Program-made: the position numbers and the translations under genes
Assembly (NCBI RefSeq): GCF_963515715.1
Contig: NZ_CAUPZS010000022.1
Coordinates: forward strand, 7,158 to 71,157
Origin: Clostridium_AW sp963515715
GTDB taxonomy: Bacteria; Bacillota; Clostridia; Clostridiales; Clostridiaceae
Reading direction: 5' to 3'
DNA: 64,000 bases
The notes under the pieces: generated by a model
The model's database searches: none
The model's input: the letters and a program-made list of their open reading frames with translations, nothing else
What the model was told of the DNA's origin: nothing
Shown: positions 52,890-61,867 of the stretch, piece after piece
Position numbering within the stretch: position 1 is the stretch's first letter
Layout: each line of letters begins with the position of its first letter

Positions 52890-54242
52890 TTAATCAATTC
52901 GAATTGCTTTTTCACCACCAGATTGATAAATAACTAACTCACAAACTTTTCCTTTTTCATCTTTTAAAAACTCCACTTCAACTAAAGCATGTTTTATAAA
53001 AAACCTTGTCTCTGATAAAGGTAGCAATTCATATGGTGGTCGCATTAACATTTGAAAAAATAGTTTTTCATCTTTTTTTGTAACTATTATTTTCAACTCA
53101 GGAGCTAAAAGATATGTGCCTATATATTGGTCATAAACACTTTTATCTATATTTGCTACTTCTTTTTCCTTAGGAACTTCTGGAATGACATATGGTTTAT
53201 CAAACAAGATTTGCTGTACTGCTAAAATGGTTTCTTGTTGAAAGCCTATATTTTGTTCAAAATTGCATAGATATATAATTGTTTTATCCTCATCTATATA
53301 ACGAAATAAATAAGTGTTATATCCTGGCCATCCACCACTATGACTAACTATCCTTCCCATATCATCGTCATAATCAATAATCCATCCAAATCCATAGTCA
53401 AAGGTTTTTTTATTATTTAAACATACCGGTGCAAAAGCTTCTTCTAATTTTTCTCTAGTCACTAGCTTTTCTGAATATAATGCTCTATCCCAAATAAATA
53501 GATCTTCAAGATTTGAACTTATCATTCCATCTCCCTGCATTCCATCTAAGAATACAACATATTCTGTTCCATCTAATTTATCTGGAAGCTCATATGTCTC
53601 TGACTCATGAGAGTACACATATCCATAAGCATAATCAAATATTTCTTCTTGGCGATATCTACGGTTATATACTCTTGAATTCTTCATACCAAGTGGCTGA
53701 AAGATGTATTTAGCCATATATTTCTCGAAACTCATCCCTGTTACTCTTTCTATAATCAAAGCAAGAATAACATATCCGGTATTACTATACTCCCACTTTT
53801 CATTAGGTTGAAAATACATAGATGGTTTATATTTTTTTAGCATTTCTAATACATTTTCATTATTAGCAATCTTATTATAATTCCATTTTTCTAGAAAGAG
53901 AACAGAGTAATCTGGCAAACCGGATGTATGATTAAGAAGTTGTCTGATTGTAATTCCCTTGTAAGGAAAATCCGGAATCCATTGCTCAATCAAGTCTTCA
54001 TAGTCAAGTTTCCCTTGTTCCTTTAAAATCATAATTCCCATGGCAGTGAATGGCTTAGATACAGAGGCTAATTCAAATACAGAATCAGCGGTCAGTGTAC
54101 GATTAGTTGATGTATCTGCAATACCAAAGGCTTCTTTATAAATTATTTCTCCACCATCTGCTACTAAAACTGCTCCATTAAATTGGCTTTTCTCAGCTAA
54201 ATCCATAAATAAATTATGAAGTTTTTCTTGTTTTTTATTCAT
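52890..54242 (-). CDS. Serine beta-lactamase-like hydrolase
   Basis: A 450-residue member of the beta-lactamase/penicillin-binding-like (class C, esterase or D-aminopeptidase-like) family, acting on cell-wall peptides or small esters. The nucleophile motif SVSK is at 60-63, the Tyr motif WEYSNTGYV near residue 145 and a HSGGWPG block near 300. No signal peptide is visible, so it may be cytosolic. The last 100 residues form an added C-terminal domain. GGGGG precedes its ATG. Two direct repeats lie in its upstream DNA. Confidence 0.88.
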   Translation of the reverse strand: MNKKQEKLHNLFMDLAEKSQFNGAVLVADGGEIIYKEAFGIADTSTNRTLTADSVFELASVSKPFTAMGIMILKEQGKLDYEDLIEQWIPDFPYKGITIRQLLNHTSGLPDYSVLFLEKWNYNKIANNENVLEMLKKYKPSMYFQPNEKWEYSNTGYVILALIIERVTGMSFEKYMAKYIFQPLGMKNSRVYNRRYRQEEIFDYAYGYVYSHESETYELPDKLDGTEYVVFLDGMQGDGMISSNLEDLFIWDRALYSEKLVTREKLEEAFAPVCLNNKKTFDYGFGWIIDYDDDMGRIVSHSGGWPGYNTYLFRYIDEDKTIIYLCNFEQNIGFQQETILAVQQILFDKPYVIPEVPKEKEVANIDKSVYDQYIGTYLLAPELKIIVTKKDEKLFFQMLMRPPYELLPLSETRFFIKHALVEVEFLKDEKGKVCELVIYQSGGEKAIRID

Positions 54243-54334
54243 AAAAATTCCCCCTTTGAATTAAACATTTAAAACAAAATAACTAATAAAACATTTTAAG
54301 AATATATAAAGATACTTATATAATTTTTCAATAG

Positions 54335-54378
54335 AAATATTTTAGTTTTTTGCTTTAGAAATATAAACATTTTAGTTT
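54335..54378. repeat. Pair of direct repeats upstream of the serine hydrolase gene
   Basis: AAATATTTTAGTTT (54335-54348) and AAACATTTTAGTTT (54365-54378) share 13 of 14 bases and are 30 bp apart, about three helical turns. They lie between the hydrolase start (54242) and the MarR stop (54402), where a regulator could bind. In AT-rich DNA chance is possible. Confidence 0.35.
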
Positions 54379-54401
54379 ACTTAATTAAAGAGTAAAAAAA
54401 A

Positions 54402-54851
54402 TTATTTTTGTTGTAGTTCTTTTTCAATAGCCCTCTTAAATTTTAGTGAAAGTTTTCTTAAAACTACAATCTCATCCCAATCCAGTTTTGAGTAAAAGCG
54501 ATTAATAATAGAACGTTCAACCTCTTCGTATCTTTTAAAATACTCAACACCTTTTGTATCCATTTCAACAAAGATCTCTCTACGATTACTAGGATTAATT
54601 TCTCGCTTTATATATCCTTCTTTTTCTAGTTTACTGACAATTTGACTAACTGCACTAGATGTAATTTCCATAGCTTCAGCAATTTCACTTATATTGAGAC
54701 TTCCATGTTTATATACCAACTCAAGCAAAACACCTTGCTTTGTTGTTATTTCATCATCCATTAATTCTCTATATTCCTGTAATAACATCATGCTACATGC
54801 ATAGTCTGCTTCTCTCATCTCTTTTACATATTGAATAAGTTCCTCATTCAT
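54402..54851 (-). CDS. MarR family transcriptional regulator
   Basis: A 149-residue winged-helix regulator. The recognition region LNISEIAEAMEITSSAVSQIVSKLEKEGYI is clear, with RREIFVEMDTKGVEY as the wing. It is divergent from a MATE efflux gene, the classical arrangement in which MarR represses its neighbour. A 16-bp inverted repeat lies between the two starts. ATG 54851 follows GGAGG. The ligand is unknown. Confidence 0.9.
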   Translation of the reverse strand: MNEELIQYVKEMREADYACSMMLLQEYRELMDDEITTKQGVLLELVYKHGSLNISEIAEAMEITSSAVSQIVSKLEKEGYIKREINPSNRREIFVEMDTKGVEYFKRYEEVERSIINRFYSKLDWDEIVVLRKLSLKFKRAIEKELQQK

Positions 54852-54884
54852 TTTAGCAACCTCCATTGTTAAGATACCTTAATA

Positions 54885-54900
54885 ATTAATATGTATTAAT
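54885..54900. promoter_or_regulatory. Possible MarR operator
   Basis: ATTAATA-TG-TATTAAT is a perfect 7-bp inverted repeat with a 2-bp centre, 34 bp from the marR start. Size and symmetry suit a MarR dimer, but AT-only palindromes arise by chance. Confidence 0.4.
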
Positions 54901-55190
54901 AATATATCTTTTTCTTATCATTTGCCAAGCATATTAAAAAATAATTAGAGAATTCGGACATAAATCTCAGTAAAAATTTAATTAACCAAATCTAATATTT
55001 TTCCTTTCCTATACCTTTATATCCTAATTCTCTAATATCAATAGGCAGATTTTCCATATATTCATTTATATGTTATCATATATTTAATCACCTAAAAATA
55101 AGGTGATATATTTATGTAATGAATTATATTAAATTATTAATATTTTTATTATGAAAAGACATTATTTTGCGACAAAGGAGTATACTCACT
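54901..55190. other. AT-rich divergent regulatory gap before MATE
   Basis: About 290 bp between marR and the MATE start holds no supported gene. Expected promoters for both genes lie here, but none is clear enough to name. A 21-codon minus-strand frame near 55005-55070 has no ribosome site and is left out. Confidence 0.45.
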
Positions 55191-56564
55191 ATGGTAATAG
55201 ATATGAAAAAAGGAAATCCAACAAAACTTATATTAAGCTTTGCATTTCCAATGCTTATCGGAAACATATTTCAGCAAGTATACAATATGGTTGATTCTAT
55301 TGTAGTTGGTAGATTTGTAGGTAAAAATGCCCTTGCTGCTGTCGGTTCATCTTTTTCCCTTATGAACTTCATTACTTTATTAATAATTGGACTATGTATG
55401 GGAAGTTCTATTGTGATTTCTCAATATTTTGGTGCTGAAGACTATGAAGGTTTAAAACGTGTAGTTTCAACATCTTTTATTTTTATGTTTATATTTACTA
55501 TATTTTTATCAGTTTTAACATTTTTATTTACAGAACCCCTTTTAGTACTGATTAAAACTCCAGCTGAAATATTAAAAGACTCTACTTCTTATCTTCAGAT
55601 TGTTTTTGCTGGATTAATATTTACATTTTTATATAATGCATCAGCGTCACTTTTAAGAGCATTAGGTGACTCAAAAACATCCTTATATTTTTTAGTTATT
55701 GCTTCTATTATCAATATTGTATTGGATCTTGTATTTGTTTTAAATTTCAAAATGGGCGTTACAGGAGTTGCATATGCTACGGTTATATCCCAGGCTGTTG
55801 CTTCAATTTTAAGTTTAATATATGCTTTTTCAAAGGTTCCCATACTAAAAATGAAGAGAAAAGAATTTGTATTTGATCGTACAATTTTTCCGGTTATAGC
55901 AAAGTATAGTTTCTTAACTTCTATGCAACAATCTATTATGTCTATAGGAATGGTAGCTGTACAAGGCCTTGTAAACACATTTGGTGCAGATGTAATAGCA
56001 GCCTTTACTGCCGCTGGAAAGATTGATTCACTTGCATACCTTCCTGTTCAAGATTTTGGTAACGCCTTCTCAACTTATGTAGCCCAAAACGTAGGAGCAG
56101 GTGAAACAGAAAGGGTAAAGCAAGGAGTAAAATCTGCCATTAAAACAATTGTTGTTTTCTGCATTATTTCATCCATTTTGATTCTAATGTCATCAGAATA
56201 TCTTATGAAAATATTTATTGACTCCAGTGAAGTAAAAGTAATACAAACTGGCATTGAATATATATCTGTAGTTGGAATGTTTTATATGTTAATTGGATTT
56301 CTTTTTATGTTCTATGGTTTCTTTAGAGGAGTAGGCAATCTTAAAATGTCTGTAGTATTAACAATAGTCTCTCTTGGTACTCGTGTACTAATGGCATACA
56401 CACTTTCTTCTATTTCATTTATTGGTCAAAAGGGTATTTGGTGGTCCATACCTATTGGATGGGTTTTAGCAGATATTCTTGGATTTATAACTTACAGAAA
56501 AGGTAATTGGCAAAATAATATTGATTTAGAATATAAAACAACTGTGGAAAAAGAATTTGCATAG
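55191..56564 (+). CDS. MATE family efflux transporter
   Basis: A 457-residue, twelve-helix multidrug and toxin extrusion (MATE) protein of the NorM/DinF type: KLILSFAFPMLIGNIFQQVYN-like helix 1 and GNAFSTYVAQNVGAGE near the middle are family markers. It exports cationic compounds in exchange for Na+ or H+; the substrate is unknown. ATG 55191 follows AAAGGAG. It is divergent from marR, the likely regulator, and ends at the terminator 56567-56596. Confidence 0.9.
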   Translation: MVIDMKKGNPTKLILSFAFPMLIGNIFQQVYNMVDSIVVGRFVGKNALAAVGSSFSLMNFITLLIIGLCMGSSIVISQYFGAEDYEGLKRVVSTSFIFMFIFTIFLSVLTFLFTEPLLVLIKTPAEILKDSTSYLQIVFAGLIFTFLYNASASLLRALGDSKTSLYFLVIASIINIVLDLVFVLNFKMGVTGVAYATVISQAVASILSLIYAFSKVPILKMKRKEFVFDRTIFPVIAKYSFLTSMQQSIMSIGMVAVQGLVNTFGADVIAAFTAAGKIDSLAYLPVQDFGNAFSTYVAQNVGAGETERVKQGVKSAIKTIVVFCIISSILILMSSEYLMKIFIDSSEVKVIQTGIEYISVVGMFYMLIGFLFMFYGFFRGVGNLKMSVVLTIVSLGTRVLMAYTLSSISFIGQKGIWWSIPIGWVLADILGFITYRKGNWQNNIDLEYKTTVEKEFA

Positions 56565-56566
56565 AT

Positions 56567-56596
56567 AAAAAGGCTCACCATAAGGTAAGCCTTTTT
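56567..56596 (+). terminator. Terminator of the MATE gene
   Basis: AAAAAGGCTCACC (56567-56579) pairs with GGTAAGCCTTTTT (56584-56596) with one mismatch, directly after the MATE stop, with a T-run at its end. Confidence 0.85.
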
Positions 56597-56701
56597 ATTA
56601 TCATTTAAATCCAAATCCTTCTCATATATCCTAAACCATCATGTATTAAAGCTCTAATTACCCAGGAAATATCTTTTCTGCACTCATAAAATGTAAATCA
56701 G

Positions 56702-57118
56702 TTAGGAGTTGTTCTCTGTCATAAGCTCCCATCTCACACCAAACCTGTCCACTAATGATACCATACAAGTACTATATGTAGTTTCCTTTAGTGGTACGAT
56801 ATCGCTCCCCCCAATACTTAACATTGAATAGGCATCCTTTACCTCATCTACAGATTCAAAAGTAACAACAATAGATAAATTCCTACCAAATGGAATTTTA
56901 TCTAAAGAATCTGAGAACATAAATCGCTGACTACCAATTATCATCTCTGCATGATATACATATCCTTGCTCTTTTTCTGATAATAAATTGGATAAATCAG
57001 ATGGGTCTGCATCACTATAATGCATCAATGTAGTTATCCTGCCTCTAAATACTTTTTCATATAACTTCAATGCCTGTTCACATTCTCCATTAAAATGTAA
57101 GTTAGGCGTAATAATCAT
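56702..57118 (-). CDS. VOC family protein (PhnB-like)
   Basis: A 138-residue vicinal oxygen chelate protein. The start NLHFNGECEQALKLYEKVF, a middle MIIGSQRFMFSD and a C-terminal VSLVDRFGVRWELM fit PhnB/YdhR-like glyoxalase-fold proteins, which bind a metal and act on small substrates or drugs. The specific activity is unknown. GGAGGAG precedes the ATG. Single-gene unit. Confidence 0.85.
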   Translation of the reverse strand: MIITPNLHFNGECEQALKLYEKVFRGRITTLMHYSDADPSDLSNLLSEKEQGYVYHAEMIIGSQRFMFSDSLDKIPFGRNLSIVVTFESVDEVKDAYSMLSIGGSDIVPLKETTYSTCMVSLVDRFGVRWELMTENNS

Positions 57119-57145
57119 ACACTACTCCTCCTCGATTTTTTAAAA

Positions 57146-58354
57146 TTATGTATCTGTTCCAACATCATCCCATTCATTATCCATATAATTAATTAGCCAA
57201 TTTAAAGTTTTATGTCTTTCAACTACTATACCACTATCTAATTCTGAAGGAGCTTGTATTCCTTTTATTCTTGCATCCACACAAGCCCAATCATATCTAT
57301 AGATTAAATCTGCTTCATCAAGTATTTCTTCTTTTGACCTTAAATTTGATTTATTTAAGAATTCATTGAAGTTTTCAAAGTTTTTTAAAATACTTACAGA
57401 TTTTGCAACGTCGCATATTTTATCGGGATATTCAAGTCTTTCAATAAATCCTAAAGCCCATAGTAATGTCCAAAGACACTCATATCTCCATGCAAACTGA
57501 ATGGAATTTTCTTCTTTTGGATCATCATTATTTATAAATTTCATTTCATCTGGTGAAAAATAATCCTGTGCACTAAAGATATTTATTACATTAGAAATAG
57601 TCTCTTTTTCTACATTAATGTCTTCGCCGCTTAATTGACATTCACCCTTAAGTGCAACAATACATAAAGCTACAGCACGCTTAACAACCTCTTCTTTAGT
57701 CCTTATTTTTGCATCTTCCTCTCCAACTATAGGAGGTAAGTGTTCTATAAATGGTATGTTTTTCTCTAAAAGAATTTTTTCAGACCTTTCTTTACGTTTT
57801 ATCCCAGAATCAGTTATCTTTAAGTTTTTATCTAAATAACTAGTATGTGCGGTAACTACAAAATCTTCTATTTCAGAATTTCCATCTAAATCAAGTATTA
57901 ATTTTCCATCATTGTTTAGCATTTCTTGTGAGCCCCAAAAGATAATACCATCTAACTTTTTAGCTATAGTTAATAGTTCCCTGTAAAATTCTTCTGATAT
58001 ATCCTTTTCACTTGAAATACCAATAGCCATATTCAAAGTAGTAATCTTCATTAATAATTTTTGTTTAATATCATTATTTTTTGCTGGCACTTGAGCGTAA
58101 AAATTATACATTCCATTGATGTTTGTAGAAAACTTATCCGGATTAGTTTTGCTTGTCATAATATTAAAGCTATTTACTGACTTACTGAATAATTTATTAT
58201 TTATAACACTTATGTTAGTCTTGTCCTCATTAATTCTTATAGTTTTAGATTTATAAATGTTACCAATAATTTCATAGAATTCATCTAAATCAAAATAGGA
58301 ACTATAAATTGCACAATTTCTCAATATTATCGGTTCTCCCTTCATTACATACAT
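57146..58354 (-). CDS. DUF4272 domain protein
   Basis: A ~402-residue soluble protein whose C-terminal half fits DUF4272 (REEVVKRAVALCIVALKGE-like, QFAWRYECLWTLLWALGF, LDEADLIYRYDWACVDARI, VVERHKTLNWLI). The first ~180 residues form an extra alpha/beta region. No catalytic motif is visible. The family has no known activity and is common in conflict-associated gene sets. The start is uncertain: no clear ribosome site precedes ATG 58354 or the in-frame ATG at 58345. It lies 78 bp from the next upstream gene on the same strand. Confidence 0.75.
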   Translation of the reverse strand: MYVMKGEPIILRNCAIYSSYFDLDEFYEIIGNIYKSKTIRINEDKTNISVINNKLFSKSVNSFNIMTSKTNPDKFSTNINGMYNFYAQVPAKNNDIKQKLLMKITTLNMAIGISSEKDISEEFYRELLTIAKKLDGIIFWGSQEMLNNDGKLILDLDGNSEIEDFVVTAHTSYLDKNLKITDSGIKRKERSEKILLEKNIPFIEHLPPIVGEEDAKIRTKEEVVKRAVALCIVALKGECQLSGEDINVEKETISNVINIFSAQDYFSPDEMKFINNDDPKEENSIQFAWRYECLWTLLWALGFIERLEYPDKICDVAKSVSILKNFENFNEFLNKSNLRSKEEILDEADLIYRYDWACVDARIKGIQAPSELDSGIVVERHKTLNWLINYMDNEWDDVGTDT

Positions 58355-58431
58355 AGTATTGTGACAAAACTTTTCATATTCATAAGTTCTTTTCTAACAA
58401 TTTTTTTAATAAACTATAATACTCTGTTAGA

Positions 58432-59619
58432 TTATTGTTCTTTGTTCCACAATACAAATTCCTTATTGCACTGATAAGTTACTACTAATTGAAATAATTC
58501 CAAATCTGCTATAGCTGCATTTTCATCTATGTACCCAACAAAGGTCGCATATTTATTAAAACCATTCTTCCCTTTATCTTTTAATAGCTGTGTATTATCA
58601 AATATAGAAGTTGAAGAATCATAAGACTGTAAATATTCTGCTGGGTAAAACAAAGGCTTTACTGATACATTATCAATAGTTTCATAAATTACATATATGG
58701 CCTTTTTACCATTAGGTATGTTAATACTATAATCCTCTCCTTTTCCCCCTTCAATAACTCCCTCTATAAGGATTTTGTCTGTAAACTCTCCCCATTGTTC
58801 AGAATGAATCTCAATGGATTTTTGATATTTTCCAAAAGGTAATTTAAGATTTATACGTGCCACGTAATGTTTTGTATAATTTTTGAATACAAACTTTAGG
58901 TTATGTATATTATTTATAGGTATGATATCTTCACTTCTATAAATTAAATCTGCAATAATTATAGATTGATTTTTTAAATAATCTGGTATATTTATAAGGC
59001 TTCTAAATTTATTAAAAAATTCTCTTTCTTTTCTTTCTTTTTCTTCTTCATATTTTAAATATTCCTCTTCATCGTCAATGGATGATAACGAATCCATTAA
59101 TGATGACAAAGTCTCTTTAAGATCTTCATTCTGAAAAATATTATTTATAGCTTCTTCTTGCGAAATTTCTGATAGCTCTATACCATTCTTTGATATTTCA
59201 TTTGTATTAATATCTTCAATGAAATTTGAGTTAGATATATCTTTTGAATTGATATTTATTTCTACTTTATTTTCTATAAAATTTTCTGGCTCATATCTGT
59301 AGCCAGTTGTATTTCCTTTGTTTTCGCCAACTTTTATACCATTTACTTTAATATAATAATTAGCATTTTCCAATGGCCATTTTGAAGTCGATAATTCTGC
59401 TATATTTTTCGACCATCGTTCCCCAATATTATAATTTGTTTCTTCATATTCTTCATACTCATGAGTATTTTTAGATTTCATTAAATTTCTTGGTGCTAAA
59501 ACCTCTAATATATACTTACCCTTAACGGGGTATAGTGCAGAGGCATATAGGTTGCCCATCAATGGTTTATTAATTTCAATATAATCCGTATTATTAAATC
59601 TATATTCTCCTGTTGTCAT
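58432..59619 (-). CDS. Unknown protein with a duplicated remnant nearby
   Basis: A 395-residue soluble protein I do not recognise. It starts with YRFNNTDYIEINKPLMGNLY (a beta segment), has an acidic linker near residues 170-200 (EDEEEYLKYEEEKERKERE-like), and ends with a beta-rich domain of about 190 residues. The first 40 codons are repeated 1.2 kb upstream on the same strand (60745-60870). A ribosome site AAAAGGAG precedes ATG 59619. The DUF4272 gene follows on the same strand, so they may be cotranscribed. Confidence 0.65.
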   Translation of the reverse strand: MTTGEYRFNNTDYIEINKPLMGNLYASALYPVKGKYILEVLAPRNLMKSKNTHEYEEYEETNYNIGERWSKNIAELSTSKWPLENANYYIKVNGIKVGENKGNTTGYRYEPENFIENKVEININSKDISNSNFIEDINTNEISKNGIELSEISQEEAINNIFQNEDLKETLSSLMDSLSSIDDEEEYLKYEEEKERKEREFFNKFRSLINIPDYLKNQSIIIADLIYRSEDIIPINNIHNLKFVFKNYTKHYVARINLKLPFGKYQKSIEIHSEQWGEFTDKILIEGVIEGGKGEDYSINIPNGKKAIYVIYETIDNVSVKPLFYPAEYLQSYDSSTSIFDNTQLLKDKGKNGFNKYATFVGYIDENAAIADLELFQLVVTYQCNKEFVLWNKEQ

Positions 59620-59851
59620 ACCTTATCTCCTTTTAATATAAAAGTTTTAATATACTAATATTTCTGATGAAACAAATTAAATAACAGTATAATCCATAAT
59701 ATCATTATATTGTTATATCAAAATTAATACAATAAAAAATCATTTAATTCCTTGTCTGGTCCGGTCTAAGGTTGATATAATTAGAATAGTAATAATATTT
59801 ATGTGAATTATCAAATTAACTTTTAAACATTAAATAAAGGATAGGGGATAC

Positions 59852-60289
59852 ATGATGAATATAATTATGAAAAACATTGCATATGACTCAAAAGAGTATG
59901 AGGATACTGTTGATCTTAGAAATGAAGTATTTCGTAAACCTTGGGGACTGGATATTAAAAATGATGATTTAAGCCCCGATAAAAACATGGATATGTATGG
60001 TGCCTTCTTAGATAATAAATTGATTGCTACAGTTTTCTTAACAGAAGATGATAAAGAAACAGCTAGAATAAAAAATGTGGCTATATTTAAAGAATATAGG
60101 GGAACTGGTCTTGGAAGATACCTAATGGATTTTATAGAAAACATAGCTAGAGAAAGAGGCTACACTAAAACCGCTCTAATGGGTAGGGTTTCAGTAGAGG
60201 ATTTCTATAAAAAATTAGGATATAAGAGCATTGGTGAACCTTATGATTATAAAACCATTCCTCATATAGATATGATAAAGGATTTATAG
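59852..60289 (+). CDS. GNAT family acetyltransferase
   Basis: A 145-residue GNAT enzyme: RIKNVAIFKEYRGTGLGRYLMDF is the acetyl-CoA loop, DFYKKLGYKSIGEPY the last block. The N-terminal part resembles ElaA-type acetyltransferases. The substrate is unknown. ATG 59852 follows GGGGATAC, and the hairpin 60302-60332 ends it. It is one of few plus-strand genes in this half of the window. Confidence 0.88.
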   Translation: MMNIIMKNIAYDSKEYEDTVDLRNEVFRKPWGLDIKNDDLSPDKNMDMYGAFLDNKLIATVFLTEDDKETARIKNVAIFKEYRGTGLGRYLMDFIENIARERGYTKTALMGRVSVEDFYKKLGYKSIGEPYDYKTIPHIDMIKDL

Positions 60290-60301
60290 ATTTTAAATAC
60301 A

Positions 60302-60332
60302 AAAGCAGTAAGGTTTTTATTCTTACTGCTTT
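60302..60332 (+). terminator. Terminator of the GNAT gene
   Basis: AAAGCAGTAAG (60302-60312) pairs perfectly with CTTACTGCTTT (60322-60332). It follows the GNAT stop at 60289 by about a dozen bases; the A/T runs allow bidirectional use, and the small gene at 60355 ends from the other side. Confidence 0.75.
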
Positions 60333-60354
60333 CTACAACTCTACGCAAAAGCAA

Positions 60355-60519
60355 TTATTTATTTTTACTCTTTTTGCTTGCAACCCAAAATGCTAGTATT
60401 ACTAAAGGAATAAATATAAACCATGGAATATTAATGGTACTTTGAATTATAAATGAAATTACTAATAAAACAACAACTCCCATAATGCAGTAAAAACAAC
60501 CTCGTCCGAATGTTTCCAT
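60355..60519 (-). CDS. Small membrane protein, 54 residues
   Basis: A short gene on the minus strand encodes METFGRGCFYCIMGVVVLLV and on to a Lys/Ser-rich tail (ASKKSKNK). It has two likely membrane helices (about 8-28 and 30-46) and a strong ribosome site (AAGGGGGG) seven bases before ATG 60519. No family is recognised. It ends close to the terminator 60302-60332. Confidence 0.6.
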   Translation of the reverse strand: METFGRGCFYCIMGVVVLLVISFIIQSTINIPWFIFIPLVILAFWVASKKSKNK

Positions 60520-60614
60520 AAAACAAATCCCCCCTTGAATAGTATTCAGTATTAATGTGTCTTAATACAAATGCTACCAATTATATTTTACCATAATAAG
60601 TAAGTTAAAAAAAC

Positions 60615-60638
60615 CAGCTTATATACGTCCATAAGCTG
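60615..60638 (-). terminator. Terminator downstream of a gene remnant
   Basis: CAGCTTAT (60615-60622) pairs with ATAAGCTG (60631-60638), and on the minus strand a seven-base T-run follows. It sits about 105 bp downstream of the 60745-60870 remnant and may be the terminator of the lost parent gene. Confidence 0.6.
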
Positions 60639-60744
60639 ATTTACCTTTAATAAAGGACTTTCTTATTTGAGAAAATCTATAAAGAGGAGCATATCAATTC
60701 CTATATGCACTATTAGGTTTTCTCACCTAACTTTTTATTGTTAA

Positions 60745-60870
60745 TTAGAAGTCGTCTAATATATACTTACCCTTAGTAGTGTATAGTGCAGAGGCATATA
60801 GGTTGCCCATCAATGGTTTATTAATTTCAATATAATGAGTATTATTAAATCTATATTCTCCCGTTACCAT
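60745..60870 (-). pseudogene. Truncated copy of the 58432-59619 gene start
   Basis: Codons 1-41 read MVTGEYRFNNTHYIEINKPL then continue like the intact gene (MGNLYASALY, KGKYIL) and stop at TAA. About 33 of the first 38 residues match the start of the protein at 58432-59619, and an AAGGAG ribosome site is retained. The rest of the gene is missing, so this is a broken tandem duplicate and not a functional gene. Confidence 0.8.
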
Positions 60871-60912
60871 ATAGCTTCTCCTTATCATACTCTAAACTTA
60901 AATGAATTTTTC

Positions 60913-61554
60913 TTACATCATACTTAATATTTCACCTATCACTTCTTTTTTAAGGACTATATTATGTCCTGATATGCAGGTGTCAAAATCCATTTCCTCA
61001 TATTTTTTCATTGTATTAATATAAACATCCTTATCACAATAAATACTTGGAATAATATCATCCATACTGTCGCCAATATTATCTCCAACAAAAAGTACTT
61101 TTTCTTCTTCATCTAAAATACTTATCGAATCTAATGTATGTCCAGGTGTATGAAATAACTTAATTTTATCTTCTGGAAAATATAGTTCTTTTTCAAAAAC
61201 CAAATTTGGAAGATACATTTCAACCTCACCATAGCAATATTGCTTATTCTTCTGTATCATATCTCCCCATTTTGATTCTATCATTCCACTACATAATTTA
61301 TGAGATATAATTGTATTATTTCGCAATGAATTATTTCCCCAAATATGGTCCCAATGATGATGTGAATTTATTACAATTGTTTGCTTATTATGATTTTTTA
61401 AGTATTCATTAATTGGAGCAATACTTAAAGAACCTAGACCTGTATCAATAATGTAATTTTGTTTTTTCCCAATAATTAAATAAATATTTAAATTCCACTC
61501 TGGGTTAATATGTGTAAATAAAATCCCTCTATTTTTTATTTTTTCAATTCTCAT
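60913..61554 (-). CDS. MBL-fold metallohydrolase
   Basis: A 213-residue metallo-beta-lactamase-fold hydrolase with SHHHWDHIWG (HxHxDH zinc motif near residue 63) and HTPGHTLDSIS (third metal block), and a later GDNIGD. It fits the glyoxalase II/quinol-like MBL group, cytosolic, substrate unknown. GGAGG precedes its ATG. It is adjacent to, but not part of, the remnant duplicated gene. Confidence 0.88.
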   Translation of the reverse strand: MRIEKIKNRGILFTHINPEWNLNIYLIIGKKQNYIIDTGLGSLSIAPINEYLKNHNKQTIVINSHHHWDHIWGNNSLRNNTIISHKLCSGMIESKWGDMIQKNKQYCYGEVEMYLPNLVFEKELYFPEDKIKLFHTPGHTLDSISILDEEEKVLFVGDNIGDSMDDIIPSIYCDKDVYINTMKKYEEMDFDTCISGHNIVLKKEVIGEILSMM

Positions 61555-61610
61555 TACCTTATCCCTCCTGTTTTAATCATTTAATTTCAAATCCCCTAGC
61601 CTATTTAAAA

Positions 61611-61753
61611 TTACTTTAATAAATTTATATTATCTATATCTTCTCTTGCTTTTGCTTTTGCTATATCTAAAGCTGTTTTTCCATTATTATTAATTATAGT
61701 TTTATATCTTGATAAATAGCTATTGCTTTATATAAATCCTCTAAATTATACAT
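61611..61753 (-). pseudogene. Frameshifted ankyrin-repeat remnant
   Basis: An intact start (ATG 61753 with AGAAGGAG seven bases upstream) encodes MYNLEDLYKAIAIYQDIKL and then stops. In another frame, right after, the DNA encodes TIINNNGKTALDIAKAKARE and a C-terminus ending NLLK with a stop at 61611. The ALDIAKAKA block after NNNGKT is the ankyrin repeat consensus. The two pieces look like one gene broken by a frameshift and a deletion of the repeat body. Confidence 0.6.
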
Positions 61754-61867
61754 AATAATACTCCTTCTAATTTTTCAATATAATTTTTTAATACCACATT
61801 ACTCTAAGTGTAAATGATCTATTATCTCAAGTGTACTCTATAACTTTTTCTTTAAAAAATGCAACCA

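Noticed and set aside
55005..55070. Short minus-strand open stretch ending KGIGKEKY
   Set aside because: No start with ribosome site, 21 codons, no family; could be decayed coding DNA.
59830..60144. Minus-strand open frame of 104 codons
   Set aside because: It lies opposite the well-supported GNAT gene and has no ribosome site.
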